A stretch of DNA of 46,809 nucleotides from the NCBI GenBank assembly GCA_016234265.1, contig JACRFW010000004.1, forward strand, positions 1-46,809, written 5' to 3'. Origin of the DNA: Candidatus Magasanikiibacteriota bacterium (GTDB lineage: Bacteria; Patescibacteriota; Patescibacteriia; Magasanikbacterales; GWA2-37-8). Below the pieces are notes generated by a model. That model searched no databases and was not told where the DNA came from. It was given only the letters and a program-made list of their open reading frames with translations. Made by a program: the position numbers and the translations under genes. Below, piece after piece: positions 14,673 to 22,617 of this stretch (its first letter is position 1; the number at the start of each line of letters is the position of its first letter).

Positions 14673-15602
14673 ATGAAAAAATATTTTTTAATCTTATTTT
14701 CAATTTCAATTTTAATGGGTGGAATGTTTTATTATTTCGTAGAATTACCTCGTAGATTTGAACAAAAGACGTATTTCCATAATTTTGTAACAAATAATTA
14801 TGAACAGAGCCCTGAATTGCGGAACAATGATCTAAATAAGAGAATTTTAGTTCCACTTTTGTTGAATCATCCAATAAATTTTTTAACAAAATTTGTTGGC
14901 TACCATCGGGCATTTGAAGGTATCTTCTTAATTTTTGATATCTTTTCTTCTTTTCTTTTTACTTTTTCATTATTTCTCCTCTGTTCAATATGGTTCCCAT
15001 CAGAAAAATGTTTTACCATAATACTTTTTTCTAGTCTTTTATTTATTTTCACCTTTAAATCATTTGTTGCAGCTCCGTGGGATTTAATTCAACCCGGATT
15101 ATTTGCTTTAGGACTGTACCTCATCTATAAAGAAAAATTATTTTGGTTCTTAATTGTTCTTATAATTTCCACCATAAATCGAAGCACAAGCATTTTTTTA
15201 CCTATAGTTTTTTTACTATATAATTTTAGAAAACAATGGTTAAAGACATTCATTGTCTTTCTAACTTTTGGTATAGTAATTCTTTTTCTCACTTGGTTAA
15301 AGGGAAAAACAACGCTAGTTTCACCGTTTCAAACGATTATATCTAATCTCCGTTCACCCTTTAATTTAATTAATGGAATTTTAGATGTTACCATAATGGT
15401 TTTTCCTTGTTTGGTCATTTATTTCCAAAAATCTGGAAATAAACTACCCCCTTTTTTGAAAATTTGTATTTTAACATTACCGCTGTGGGCTTTCTTATTC
15501 ATCTTTTTTAAAAGATACACTGAAATAAGTTTTTTACCACAAATCTTTCCATTTTTTATTCCCAGTCTTTTTTATTTGTCTAAAATCGGTATACAAAAAT
15601 AA
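14673..15602 (+). CDS. Polytopic membrane protein of unknown function (A+T-rich)
   Basis: 309 aa with about 8-9 hydrophobic segments, the first at residues 4-24, then loops such as PRRFEQK and ELRNNDLNKRILVP. The motif INRSTSIFLPIVFLLYNF resembles the NR-T-IF-P motif I associate with polytopic proteins of glycan clusters, possibly GT-C-like. I cannot name the family. It is the only plus-strand gene between 1 and 45 kb, has no visible Shine-Dalgarno, and is markedly richer in A+T (AAA, TTT, ATT codons) than neighbours on either side. It converges with the epimerase, whose stop begins 19 nt after this one. Probably horizontally acquired. Confidence 0.7.
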   Translation: MKKYFLILFSISILMGGMFYYFVELPRRFEQKTYFHNFVTNNYEQSPELRNNDLNKRILVPLLLNHPINFLTKFVGYHRAFEGIFLIFDIFSSFLFTFSLFLLCSIWFPSEKCFTIILFSSLLFIFTFKSFVAAPWDLIQPGLFALGLYLIYKEKLFWFLIVLIISTINRSTSIFLPIVFLLYNFRKQWLKTFIVFLTFGIVILFLTWLKGKTTLVSPFQTIISNLRSPFNLINGILDVTIMVFPCLVIYFQKSGNKLPPFLKICILTLPLWAFLFIFFKRYTEISFLPQIFPFFIPSLFYLSKIGIQK

Positions 15603-15621
15603 TACTTTGTTAAGTTACTTT

Positions 15622-16737
15622 CTACTTACCGGTCTTCAATATTCCATCTCTTGCCATTTCATTATAGGTCTTCTCCAAAGCCTCTTTCAACCCATTAAAT
15701 TGGCGCACCCACTGTAAATAATCCTTCACCGCATCCCGTACTGTATATTTTGGCTCCCAGCCGAGCCCACGAAGCTTATCAATATTCATTGGCGTATACC
15801 GAATATTGCCCACCCGATAGCGATTATTGAACGACGGATTGAAAGGTACCCCGGATTCTTCAGCCACCATTTTCGCCAAATCAATAACGCGAATGCTCTT
15901 ACCTATTCCCACATTAAAACATTCAAAATCGGCGCGATGATCGGTAAGCACAGTTAGGTGCGCATGAGCAATATCCCGCACATGCACGAAATCATGGGTC
16001 TGACCGCCATCCTCATTCATCTGAATTGATTGGTTGTTGAGGACGTCCACGGCAAACGAGCGCAGCGCCCCAGAATAAAAATGCCGGAATGACTGGCGCG
16101 GCCCGAGCACGATACTATAACGCAAGGCGACACTGGGAACGCCATACTGCCGCCCTAGATTAAACAAAAACTTCTCGGATGCAAGCTTAGAAATACCGTA
16201 TGGTATCTGGGGACTCGGCTCATCACTTTCTGTTTCTGGCAAGGCAACGATGGGCTTATGGCACTCTGGACAAGTTACTTCCCACTGCCGGGCCGCTAGC
16301 TGAACTTCGCTCCGCATCGGTGGATACACAATGCCGTGCGTTTCACACTGATATTTCCCTTGCCCATACACTGATTGTGACGAAGCAGCCACAATTTTCT
16401 GGATCGGCAATTTCTCTTCCACAATTAGCTCGAACAACAGAGCCACACTTTCAATATTAGTACGAATGTAAGTACTAAAATCCAAATGATAGTCCATATA
16501 CGAAGCTAGGTGTACCACGCCGTTGATACCCCGGAGCGCCTTACGCCAGTCTTCTTTGCTCCGCACATCACCCTGCACAAACTCCGCCTTTTTATTCACC
16601 CATTCCGGTAGTGCGCCATTATGTGTTGGTGGCCCCAAATTATCAAGTATGCGCACCTTGAAACCAACCAACAAAAGTTCGTCGACCACGTGTGAACCGA
16701 TAAAGCCAGCACCACCAGTAACCAGAATGTGTTTCAT
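15622..16737 (-). CDS. NAD-dependent nucleotide-sugar epimerase with Cys-rich insert (dTDP-L-rhamnose 4-epimerase/WbiB-like)
   Basis: 371 aa extended SDR: TGGAGFIGS N-terminal Rossmann, SSQSVYG, catalytic YGISK, and R-x-x-x-VLGPRQ. Between SSQSVYG and YGISK is an insert of roughly 50 residues containing YQCETHG and WEVTCPECHKP, which looks like a small Zn ribbon. To my knowledge this insert is typical of proteins annotated as dTDP-L-rhamnose 4-epimerase or WbiB. It is the last gene of the unit GT2-hddC-hddA-SDR-Gfo/Idh-epimerase and could modify the nucleotide heptose or a second sugar. Confidence 0.85.
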   Translation of the reverse strand: MKHILVTGGAGFIGSHVVDELLLVGFKVRILDNLGPPTHNGALPEWVNKKAEFVQGDVRSKEDWRKALRGINGVVHLASYMDYHLDFSTYIRTNIESVALLFELIVEEKLPIQKIVAASSQSVYGQGKYQCETHGIVYPPMRSEVQLAARQWEVTCPECHKPIVALPETESDEPSPQIPYGISKLASEKFLFNLGRQYGVPSVALRYSIVLGPRQSFRHFYSGALRSFAVDVLNNQSIQMNEDGGQTHDFVHVRDIAHAHLTVLTDHRADFECFNVGIGKSIRVIDLAKMVAEESGVPFNPSFNNRYRVGNIRYTPMNIDKLRGLGWEPKYTVRDAVKDYLQWVRQFNGLKEALEKTYNEMARDGILKTGK

Positions 16738-16744
16738 ATACTAT

Positions 16745-17749
16745 TTATTTTCCTTTATAGATCTTCTCCACAATTTTTAGTACTTCATATCCATCTCGAC
16801 CGCTCGGTACTGGGTCACGGCCTGCCCGAATGGCTGACGCAAATTCATTCAGTTCTTTGTTAAGCGACTTGTCCGCATCCGGGTCGCAGATAAATTCTTT
16901 TTCTATTGGATGATCAATATCCCCTTCTTTACGCCTGCCCCAGATCACTTTTTCCGTACCGCCATACTTGCGCCCCAACCCTTCAACTGAAATATAGCCT
17001 TTCGTACCAAAAATCTCAAAATTATGAATAGGTTTCCAATTCGACCAGCTCACGTGAATAGAGGCCAGCTGTTTCTGTTTCGTTTTCAAAATAAGCATGG
17101 CGTTGTCATCCGCGCCCGTGCCCCAAAATAGATCTTCGGCAAATCCAGTCACTCCAGAAAAATCACCCAAAAAAGACCGTGCCATGTCGATCATATGCAC
17201 ACCTTGATCAATGAGTTCACCACCACCAGAAATAAATTTCTGCATACGCCACTCTTTTTCATATCCGGCTCGCCCGCCAAAACCATAACGTGCGCGAATG
17301 AACATGGGTGTGCCGATCTTGCCCGCCTCATACAATTTTCTTACTAGAAGAAAACCGGCGTGATAACGGTGATTAAACCCGATCATATACCGCCGTTTGT
17401 GCTTACGCGCCAGCTCCAAAGTTTTTTTAATTTCCGCGGCCTTGATACCCCCCGGTTTTTCACAAAGCACATGCTTGCCATGCTGCAAAGCGCTCTGCGC
17501 GATCGGCGCCAAAAAACGATGCGGCGTGACAATGACGACCGCATCAATATCAAGACGCTTCAAGACAACTTTCCAATCGACAACGCCATCGCATTTCTTG
17601 AAAAGACCGGCCAATTGTTGCGCTCGCGCTCGATCAACGTCAACCACCGCGCGTACATCAAACTGCCGCGCGCGAGTGAGAGCGCGCGCCCAGCGCTTTC
17701 CCATGCCGCCCGCCCCGATGAGAGCAATGCGTATTTTTTTACCAGTCAT
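16745..17749 (-). CDS. Gfo/Idh/MocA family oxidoreductase
   Basis: About 334 aa. The Rossmann motif is ALIGAGGMGKRWA, followed by VIVTPHRF, LCEKPGG (EKP motif) and the C-terminal GELIDQGVHMIDMARSFLG. It is a sugar oxidoreductase using NAD(P)H. Start ATG 17749 is preferred over GTG 17755; it overlaps the SDR stop by 11 nt (ATGACTGGTAA), suggesting translational coupling. It is placed in the heptose unit, so it may reduce or oxidise an NDP-heptose intermediate (inference). It differs in sequence from the other Gfo/Idh protein at 3001. Confidence 0.87.
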   Translation of the reverse strand: MTGKKIRIALIGAGGMGKRWARALTRARQFDVRAVVDVDRARAQQLAGLFKKCDGVVDWKVVLKRLDIDAVVIVTPHRFLAPIAQSALQHGKHVLCEKPGGIKAAEIKKTLELARKHKRRYMIGFNHRYHAGFLLVRKLYEAGKIGTPMFIRARYGFGGRAGYEKEWRMQKFISGGGELIDQGVHMIDMARSFLGDFSGVTGFAEDLFWGTGADDNAMLILKTKQKQLASIHVSWSNWKPIHNFEIFGTKGYISVEGLGRKYGGTEKVIWGRRKEGDIDHPIEKEFICDPDADKSLNKELNEFASAIRAGRDPVPSGRDGYEVLKIVEKIYKGK

Positions 17750-18584
17750 AGCCACGATCTTTAGGTTTAATGCGTCGCCAATTATAAATGTCCGATTTCA
17801 TGATCTCCGACAGATGATTAGGTATATCTTCATAACGATCCCACACCGCACTGATATTTTTACCAGTCAGGCCACTGGATTTCTCGGAAGCCAGCCACAC
17901 GGCGAGCGCGGCGGCTTTGTTCGGAGGGACAGGCTGTTCACTCCCCGCCCCCTGCGCCGCAGCATATTTCTCCGCTCCCGCCCGTGCCGCACCAGCCGCT
18001 ATAATTTCTTCGCGCAGACCGGACGCGACGGCACCTGGCGAAATGGCGTTAACCGTAATACCGAGCGGTTGGAGCTCGGCCGCTACTGTTTCGGTAAAAC
18101 GCACAATCGCACCCTTGGAACTCGCGTAGGAGCTAAAACGCGGGAACGCGCCTTCTCCGGCGCCGGCAAAGGTAATAATTTTGCCACACGGGCTCTTTTT
18201 CAAAAGCGGCAGAGCATATTTAATGGCCATCATCGTACCCAGAACATTTACTTTAAAGGCGGTGAGCCAACTGTCCGGATCACACTGCTCCAGCGTCCCA
18301 ACCTCGCCAAGCGTCCCCGCCGCGCAGACCAGAACATCCAATTGTCCACATTTTTTTTCTACAAAGGCGAGGCACTCCTGCACTGCCTTTGCATCGGCCA
18401 CATCAGCAGGAAAAATCTCCACGCTGGTCAAGCCTGATAACTCATGTTGCCTTTTTTTGAGTTGCTCCTCGGAGCGGCCAGAGAGTACCAAGCGAGCGCC
18501 CTCCCGAGCGAAGTGACGAGCAATCTCGCCGCCGATCGTGCCGGTAGCACCGGTGATAAGAGCTATTTTCCCTGATAAAATCAT
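17739..18584 (-). CDS. Short-chain dehydrogenase/reductase (classical SDR)
   Basis: 281 aa. TGATGTIG is the cofactor motif, VCAAG stands in for NNAG, and the catalytic Ser/Tyr/Lys region includes YASSKGA, followed by NAISPGAV. An extended C-terminal tail (SDIYNWRRIKPKDRGYDW) goes beyond the usual 250 aa. Its start overlaps the hddA stop by 4 nt (ATGA), so it is co-translated with hddA. It is a likely sugar or nucleotide-sugar reductase. FabG-type fatty acid reductase is possible from the fold but unlikely from the context. Confidence 0.85.
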   Translation of the reverse strand: MILSGKIALITGATGTIGGEIARHFAREGARLVLSGRSEEQLKKRQHELSGLTSVEIFPADVADAKAVQECLAFVEKKCGQLDVLVCAAGTLGEVGTLEQCDPDSWLTAFKVNVLGTMMAIKYALPLLKKSPCGKIITFAGAGEGAFPRFSSYASSKGAIVRFTETVAAELQPLGITVNAISPGAVASGLREEIIAAGAARAGAEKYAAAQGAGSEQPVPPNKAAALAVWLASEKSSGLTGKNISAVWDRYEDIPNHLSEIMKSDIYNWRRIKPKDRGYDW

Positions 18585-19591
18585 ATAGTATTCATTGCCC
18601 GCGGCCGTTGAAGTATCACTTGCGTGCCACTGGCATCCACACGATAAGGGACTTCCCGCATACCCGCCGTAGCGAACACACGCCTGACCGCATCTTGCGA
18701 ACCGTCCCTACAATAAACCAAGAAAAACCCGCCGCCACCGGCACCAACAATTTTACCACCTACCACACCCTGCACCTTTGCTTGTTTGTAAATATCATCA
18801 AAGCGATCATTGCTCATTTTGGCAGACATTTGACGTTTAAGATTCCAGTGGGCATCCATCAGCTCCCCAAACCGATCGAGATTCCCCTGTTCAAAAGCCT
18901 TCAAAATATCCTGGCCGATCTGCTTTGTTTGGTGTTTGAGATCAATGGCATTAGTTTGATGATTACGAATAACAGTCTGCTGTTCTTTCAATACATCCAC
19001 GCTGGAACGGCGCACGCCGGTGTAGAACAAGAGCGTTTGCCGCTCAAATTGTTCTTGGATCGCCCGCGAAATATTGGCCGGCGACACGGTCACCATACCG
19101 CTCGGGGCAATGTTCAAGACACAAAAATTACCAAATGATGCCAAATAAAAATCTTGTTTGCCGTCTGGCAGACCCAGATCATCGGTTGCGATCTCAAAAG
19201 CTTCCTCGGCCAACTGCCAACGCGAAACATTTTCTCCTTTCAAGGTGTGGAGGGCATTCAAAAGGCCGACCAAATAGCTGGCTGAACTGCCAAGCCCGGT
19301 GCCGTCAGATACATCGGCCATGGTAGATATCTCTATCATTTTGGCAATGCCGGTACGCTGCAGTGCCGCCCGGGCAATTTTGTGTTTCAATTCGGTAATT
19401 TTTTCCACGGTCTCACTATCATGATACTTTAGCCGGATCAAATCATCAACCGGCGGGCGATTCACGCCCGTGTACATGTACAAATTGATCGTCACCGCAA
19501 AAATAAAACCGCCAAACTGTTGGTAGTAGGCTGGCAAATCGGTGGAGCCTCCGCCGAGCGGGAGACGAAATGGTGTTCGTGCTAATATCAT
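18581..19591 (-). CDS. hddA: D-glycero-alpha-D-manno-heptose-7-phosphate kinase, GHMP family
   Basis: 336 aa GHMP kinase. The N-terminus ARTPFRLPLGGGSTDLPAYY is characteristic of HddA-like sugar kinases. The ATP loop is DGTGLGSSASYLVGLL, and the C-terminal GHMP motif is GGKIVGAGGGGFFLVYC. HddA phosphorylates C1 of D-glycero-D-manno-heptose-7-P to the 1,7-bisphosphate, the substrate of GmhB. It overlaps hddC by 4 nt upstream and the SDR by 4 nt downstream. Fucose or other sugar kinases share the fold, but hddC, gmhA and gmhB nearby make the heptose assignment strong. Confidence 0.88.
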   Translation of the reverse strand: MILARTPFRLPLGGGSTDLPAYYQQFGGFIFAVTINLYMYTGVNRPPVDDLIRLKYHDSETVEKITELKHKIARAALQRTGIAKMIEISTMADVSDGTGLGSSASYLVGLLNALHTLKGENVSRWQLAEEAFEIATDDLGLPDGKQDFYLASFGNFCVLNIAPSGMVTVSPANISRAIQEQFERQTLLFYTGVRRSSVDVLKEQQTVIRNHQTNAIDLKHQTKQIGQDILKAFEQGNLDRFGELMDAHWNLKRQMSAKMSNDRFDDIYKQAKVQGVVGGKIVGAGGGGFFLVYCRDGSQDAVRRVFATAGMREVPYRVDASGTQVILQRPRAMNTI

Positions 19592-20277
19592 GCCAGTGGA
19601 ATATTTTTTAAACGCTGCTCCAGTCGGACAATATCCTCCATGGTAGAGAGCCCCCCAATAGCTTGGGCCGACTGCACCGCCATCGTGGGGTGATCATGAA
19701 CAAATTGATCCACCATACTGGTGAAAAAAAATTCGCCGTTGGGTTTCTGCTTGGGCTGATAGGAAAAAATGTCCCGCGTAAGCACTAAGACGCCGTTGGA
19801 AATAAGGTTGCCTGCCGGATGCTCCGGTTTTTCCACTATTTCAGCAATGGTGCCGTCCTCACGCAACATGGGTACGCCATGATTCCACGGGTCATCAACG
19901 GTCCAACACAGCACGCTCGCCGGATACTGGAGACAGGCGGCAATATCCACACGGCTGGGAAACTCATCACCATTGATAAAAAGAAAACGATCATCGTGAA
20001 TAAATGGCTCGGCCGCTAAAAAACTATAGGCGCTTCCGAGCGGGGAACCATCAGCGTAAACAATAGATCGGCCATGAAAAGTGGTTCCGCAATACTGTTT
20101 GATCTGCTCGCCCAAATAGCGTACCACCATCACTGCCTCAGTTATTTCTTCAGGCAGCGCTTCAAAGATATAGTCAAGCAGAGCTTTGCCCGCAATTTTT
20201 ACCAATGGTTTTGGGATGGTGAGGGTAAGTGGGCGCATCCGTGTCCCCTCTCCAGCAGCGATAATAACAGCTTGCAT
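19588..20277 (-). CDS. hddC: Sugar-1-phosphate nucleotidyltransferase (D-glycero-D-manno-heptose-1-P guanylyltransferase-like)
   Basis: 229 aa. The N-terminal nucleotide-binding signature is AVIIAAGEGTRMRPLT, then PKPLVKIAGKALLDYI, FINGDEF (metal Asp) and VEKPEHP. This is a short NTP_transferase with no left-handed beta-helix domain. HddC attaches GMP to heptose-1-P, yielding GDP-D-glycero-D-manno-heptose. It is directly coupled to hddA by an ATGA overlap and lies 1 nt after the GT2 stop. The nucleotide (GTP versus others) is inferred from the pathway, not from a diagnostic residue. Confidence 0.82.
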   Translation of the reverse strand: MQAVIIAAGEGTRMRPLTLTIPKPLVKIAGKALLDYIFEALPEEITEAVMVVRYLGEQIKQYCGTTFHGRSIVYADGSPLGSAYSFLAAEPFIHDDRFLFINGDEFPSRVDIAACLQYPASVLCWTVDDPWNHGVPMLREDGTIAEIVEKPEHPAGNLISNGVLVLTRDIFSYQPKQKPNGEFFFTSMVDQFVHDHPTMAVQSAQAIGGLSTMEDIVRLEQRLKNIPLA

Positions 20278-20278
20278 A

Positions 20279-21205
20279 TTATTCTTTCACAATTCTCTCC
20301 CGAATGATATAGGGTGTTTTGTGGTTGGTTTCAAAATACACCCGCAAAATAAGTTCCGCCAAAAAGCCCATCATGAAAAATAAAATACCGGACAAGATGA
20401 AAAATATCGTGAGAACGGGCAGAGGCGTTTGGCCAAAATTGCGTAGAGCCATTACTTTGAGATAGACTGAGATGAACGCAGCTACAATGCCGGCGGCAAA
20501 AGAAAACACGCCGATACCGCCAAAAAAGAGCAGTGGTCGACCGGTCATGGTCACCAAAAATTTAATCGTCATCAAATCAAAGAGGTCCTTGACCGCTTTC
20601 ATGAAATAGTGCTTGGAAACACCGAATTGCCGCGCGTGATGTATAACCGGAATTTCTGCTACTTTGGCTCCCCGTCCGTATAAATACGCTGGGAGAAAAA
20701 CATGCATCTCTCCGTACAAATGTATCGCCTGTACCACTCCACGACGATAGGCTTTCATTGCACAGGCCGAGTCGTGCAGTGCCAGCCCCGTCATGCGAGC
20801 GGTCAGACCATTTGCCAACCGAGACAACCAGCGGCGGCCTGTCGAGTCATTGCGCTCCGCCCGCCACCCCGATACGACATCATAGCCCTCGCGAATCTTC
20901 GCGACCAAACGCGGAATATCAGCCGGATCATTTTGCAAATCGCCATCCATGGTGATAATGATTTCCCCGGTTGCGTCATGAATACCAGCATCGAGTGCCG
21001 AGGTCTGACCAAAATCCATCGCCAAAATAATAATTTTTACTTTCGGCAAAGATTTCAAACGAGCCACGGTCTGATCGGTAGAACCATCATCCACAAATAT
21101 GACTTCAAAATCCTCGCCCATCGCGTACATGGCCGAAACAATCTTTTGATACAAAAGATCAACGTTTTCCTCTTCATTATAAACTGGAACAACAATAGAA
21201 ATCAT
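20279..21205 (-). CDS. GtrB/ArnC-like polyprenyl-phosphate glycosyltransferase (GT2 with two C-terminal TM segments)
   Basis: 308 aa. The GT-A domain has VPVYNEEENV, VDDGSTDQT, MDGDLQNDP (metal motif plus QNDP, typical of the undecaprenyl-phosphate GT2 branch), and RWLSRLANGL. Two TM helices follow near residues 230-255 and 265-290. Such enzymes move a sugar from an NDP donor to undecaprenyl phosphate on the inner leaflet, for later use outside. It is the first gene of the heptose unit, about 27 nt after a near-consensus promoter. The sugar carried is unknown; heptose is a possibility from context only. Confidence 0.9.
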   Translation of the reverse strand: MISIVVPVYNEEENVDLLYQKIVSAMYAMGEDFEVIFVDDGSTDQTVARLKSLPKVKIIILAMDFGQTSALDAGIHDATGEIIITMDGDLQNDPADIPRLVAKIREGYDVVSGWRAERNDSTGRRWLSRLANGLTARMTGLALHDSACAMKAYRRGVVQAIHLYGEMHVFLPAYLYGRGAKVAEIPVIHHARQFGVSKHYFMKAVKDLFDLMTIKFLVTMTGRPLLFFGGIGVFSFAAGIVAAFISVYLKVMALRNFGQTPLPVLTIFFILSGILFFMMGFLAELILRVYFETNHKTPYIIRERIVKE

Positions 21206-21232
21206 ACAGTATGCTAGTTTAAATGTAAGCCA

Positions 21233-21261
21233 ATTTTAGAGAAAAAATTGCTTTTTGTCAA
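21233..21261 (-). promoter_or_regulatory. Near-consensus promoter for the GT2-hddC-hddA unit
   Basis: The minus strand has TTGACA (21256-21261), exactly 17 nt, then TAAAAT (21233-21238), with the GT2 ATG at 21205. It falls in one of the few gaps (71 nt) of the minus-strand series. It is the best promoter match I found in the window. Confidence 0.72.
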
Positions 21262-21276
21262 GCAGCCACCACTATC

Positions 21277-22599
21277 TTAACGACCCACACCAAGATAGCT
21301 GAAACCCGCCGCGCGCAGAGCTACTTCTTGGTCGTAGAAAAAATTTCTGGTGTCAAAAAATATATAAGGCGGCTTTAAACACAACTTGAGCTTGATAAGA
21401 TTCAATTTCTTAAATTCAGGCCAGTTGGTAATAATAACTACTGCTTGGCAGCCTTTGGCGCACTCGTAAGAGTTGGCAAAAAACTCCACGGGCAGAGCCT
21501 TTTTTACCTCCTCGGCATCAGCCATTGGATCGTGCGCGTGGATAATTGCTCCGGCGGTGAGCAATTTAGAAATTATTTCCAAAGCTAAGGCTCGGCGCAG
21601 CGTGGCTGTGCCTGGTTTATACGTCAGCCCAAAAACGGCGATCTTTTTCCCTTTTAAATTTCCTAGATAATCTGTTAGATATTTGGTTGCTAGCGATCGC
21701 CGGATCTTATTTTTCTTAAATACACCAGCGATAACCGGCAGATCAATATCCGCTTCGTGAGCTTTATTGAGAAGGATTTTTAAATCTCTGGCCAATGTGC
21801 CGCCAGAGAATCCGATGCTCGCATCTAGATAAGCCCCCGGCCCAATACGCTCATCAGAGCGCAACGCTTTGGCTACCGCCACAATATCTGCGCCATACAG
21901 CTGGCACAGATCGGCAATGTCGTACGTAAAACTAAGCGACGTTGCCAAAAAAGCGTTGAGAGCGTGCTTGCTCATTTCCGCTGACGACGGATCCATCACC
22001 AGAAAAGACGTGCGCAAAGGCGCAAAAATATCTTTTATCTTTTCTGCCGTCTCAGCTGTAGATGCCCCCACCACGATTCGTCCTGGCTTCATAAAACTTT
22101 CCACGGCCTTGCCGAGTTGTAAATTCTCCGGCACATAGGCCACTGAAAATTTTAACTCCGGCCTCGCTTCGGAAATAAAACCTACTATGGCCTGAGTGGT
22201 GCCAACAGGTAATTGACTGGAAATAACAACTAGCACGTCTTGTTTTAAAACCGGTACAGCGCGCTGTAAAAAATCCCAAATAGGGTCCAGGTGCACCATA
22301 TCCTTTTCATCCACTGGCGTATCAAACGCGACCCACACAGTATTGCACTCCTTCAGTTTATTTAAATCGGTAGTAAAATCCAACCGGTAATCGTGAATGC
22401 AATTTTTAATTTTGTCTTCCAACTGCGGCTCCATGAGCGGCGCCCGGCCTTCCTGCAAACGAGCCACCACCGCGGCGTCTTGATCCCACCCAATCACAGT
22501 GTGCCCCACGTCTGCTAAACAGCCAGCATACACACTACCCAAGTGCCATAAGCCAGCAACAGCAATTATATATTTATTTTGCACGACAAAAATGCTCAT
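21277..22599 (-). CDS. UDP-glucose/GDP-mannose dehydrogenase homologue lacking the catalytic cysteine
   Basis: 440 aa with the three-domain UGDH layout: N-terminal Rossmann (VAGLWHLGSVYA, where GLGYVG is usual), the E-N-L region in YVPENLQLG, the central helix AEMSKHALNAF (conserved Lys211 and Asn215), and the C-terminal UDP-binding domain with AVFGLTYKPGT. The catalytic motif normally GFGGSCFPKD reads GFSGGTLARD (263-272), so Thr replaces the Cys that forms the thiohemiacetal. A full 4-electron oxidation to a uronic acid by the usual route is therefore doubtful. It may perform a single oxidation or another reaction. It is the last gene of the long series, 18 nt after a GT2. Confidence 0.85.
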   Translation of the reverse strand: MSIFVVQNKYIIAVAGLWHLGSVYAGCLADVGHTVIGWDQDAAVVARLQEGRAPLMEPQLEDKIKNCIHDYRLDFTTDLNKLKECNTVWVAFDTPVDEKDMVHLDPIWDFLQRAVPVLKQDVLVVISSQLPVGTTQAIVGFISEARPELKFSVAYVPENLQLGKAVESFMKPGRIVVGASTAETAEKIKDIFAPLRTSFLVMDPSSAEMSKHALNAFLATSLSFTYDIADLCQLYGADIVAVAKALRSDERIGPGAYLDASIGFSGGTLARDLKILLNKAHEADIDLPVIAGVFKKNKIRRSLATKYLTDYLGNLKGKKIAVFGLTYKPGTATLRRALALEIISKLLTAGAIIHAHDPMADAEEVKKALPVEFFANSYECAKGCQAVVIITNWPEFKKLNLIKLKLCLKPPYIFFDTRNFFYDQEVALRAAGFSYLGVGR

Positions 22600-22617
22600 A
22601 GAATATTGATAAAAAGA

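Noticed and set aside
14602-14913. 103-aa minus-strand ORF covering the tRNA-like element
   Set aside because: Its C-terminal GLKPATFPTQN is the antisense translation of the tRNA-like sequence, and the rest is antisense to the membrane gene.
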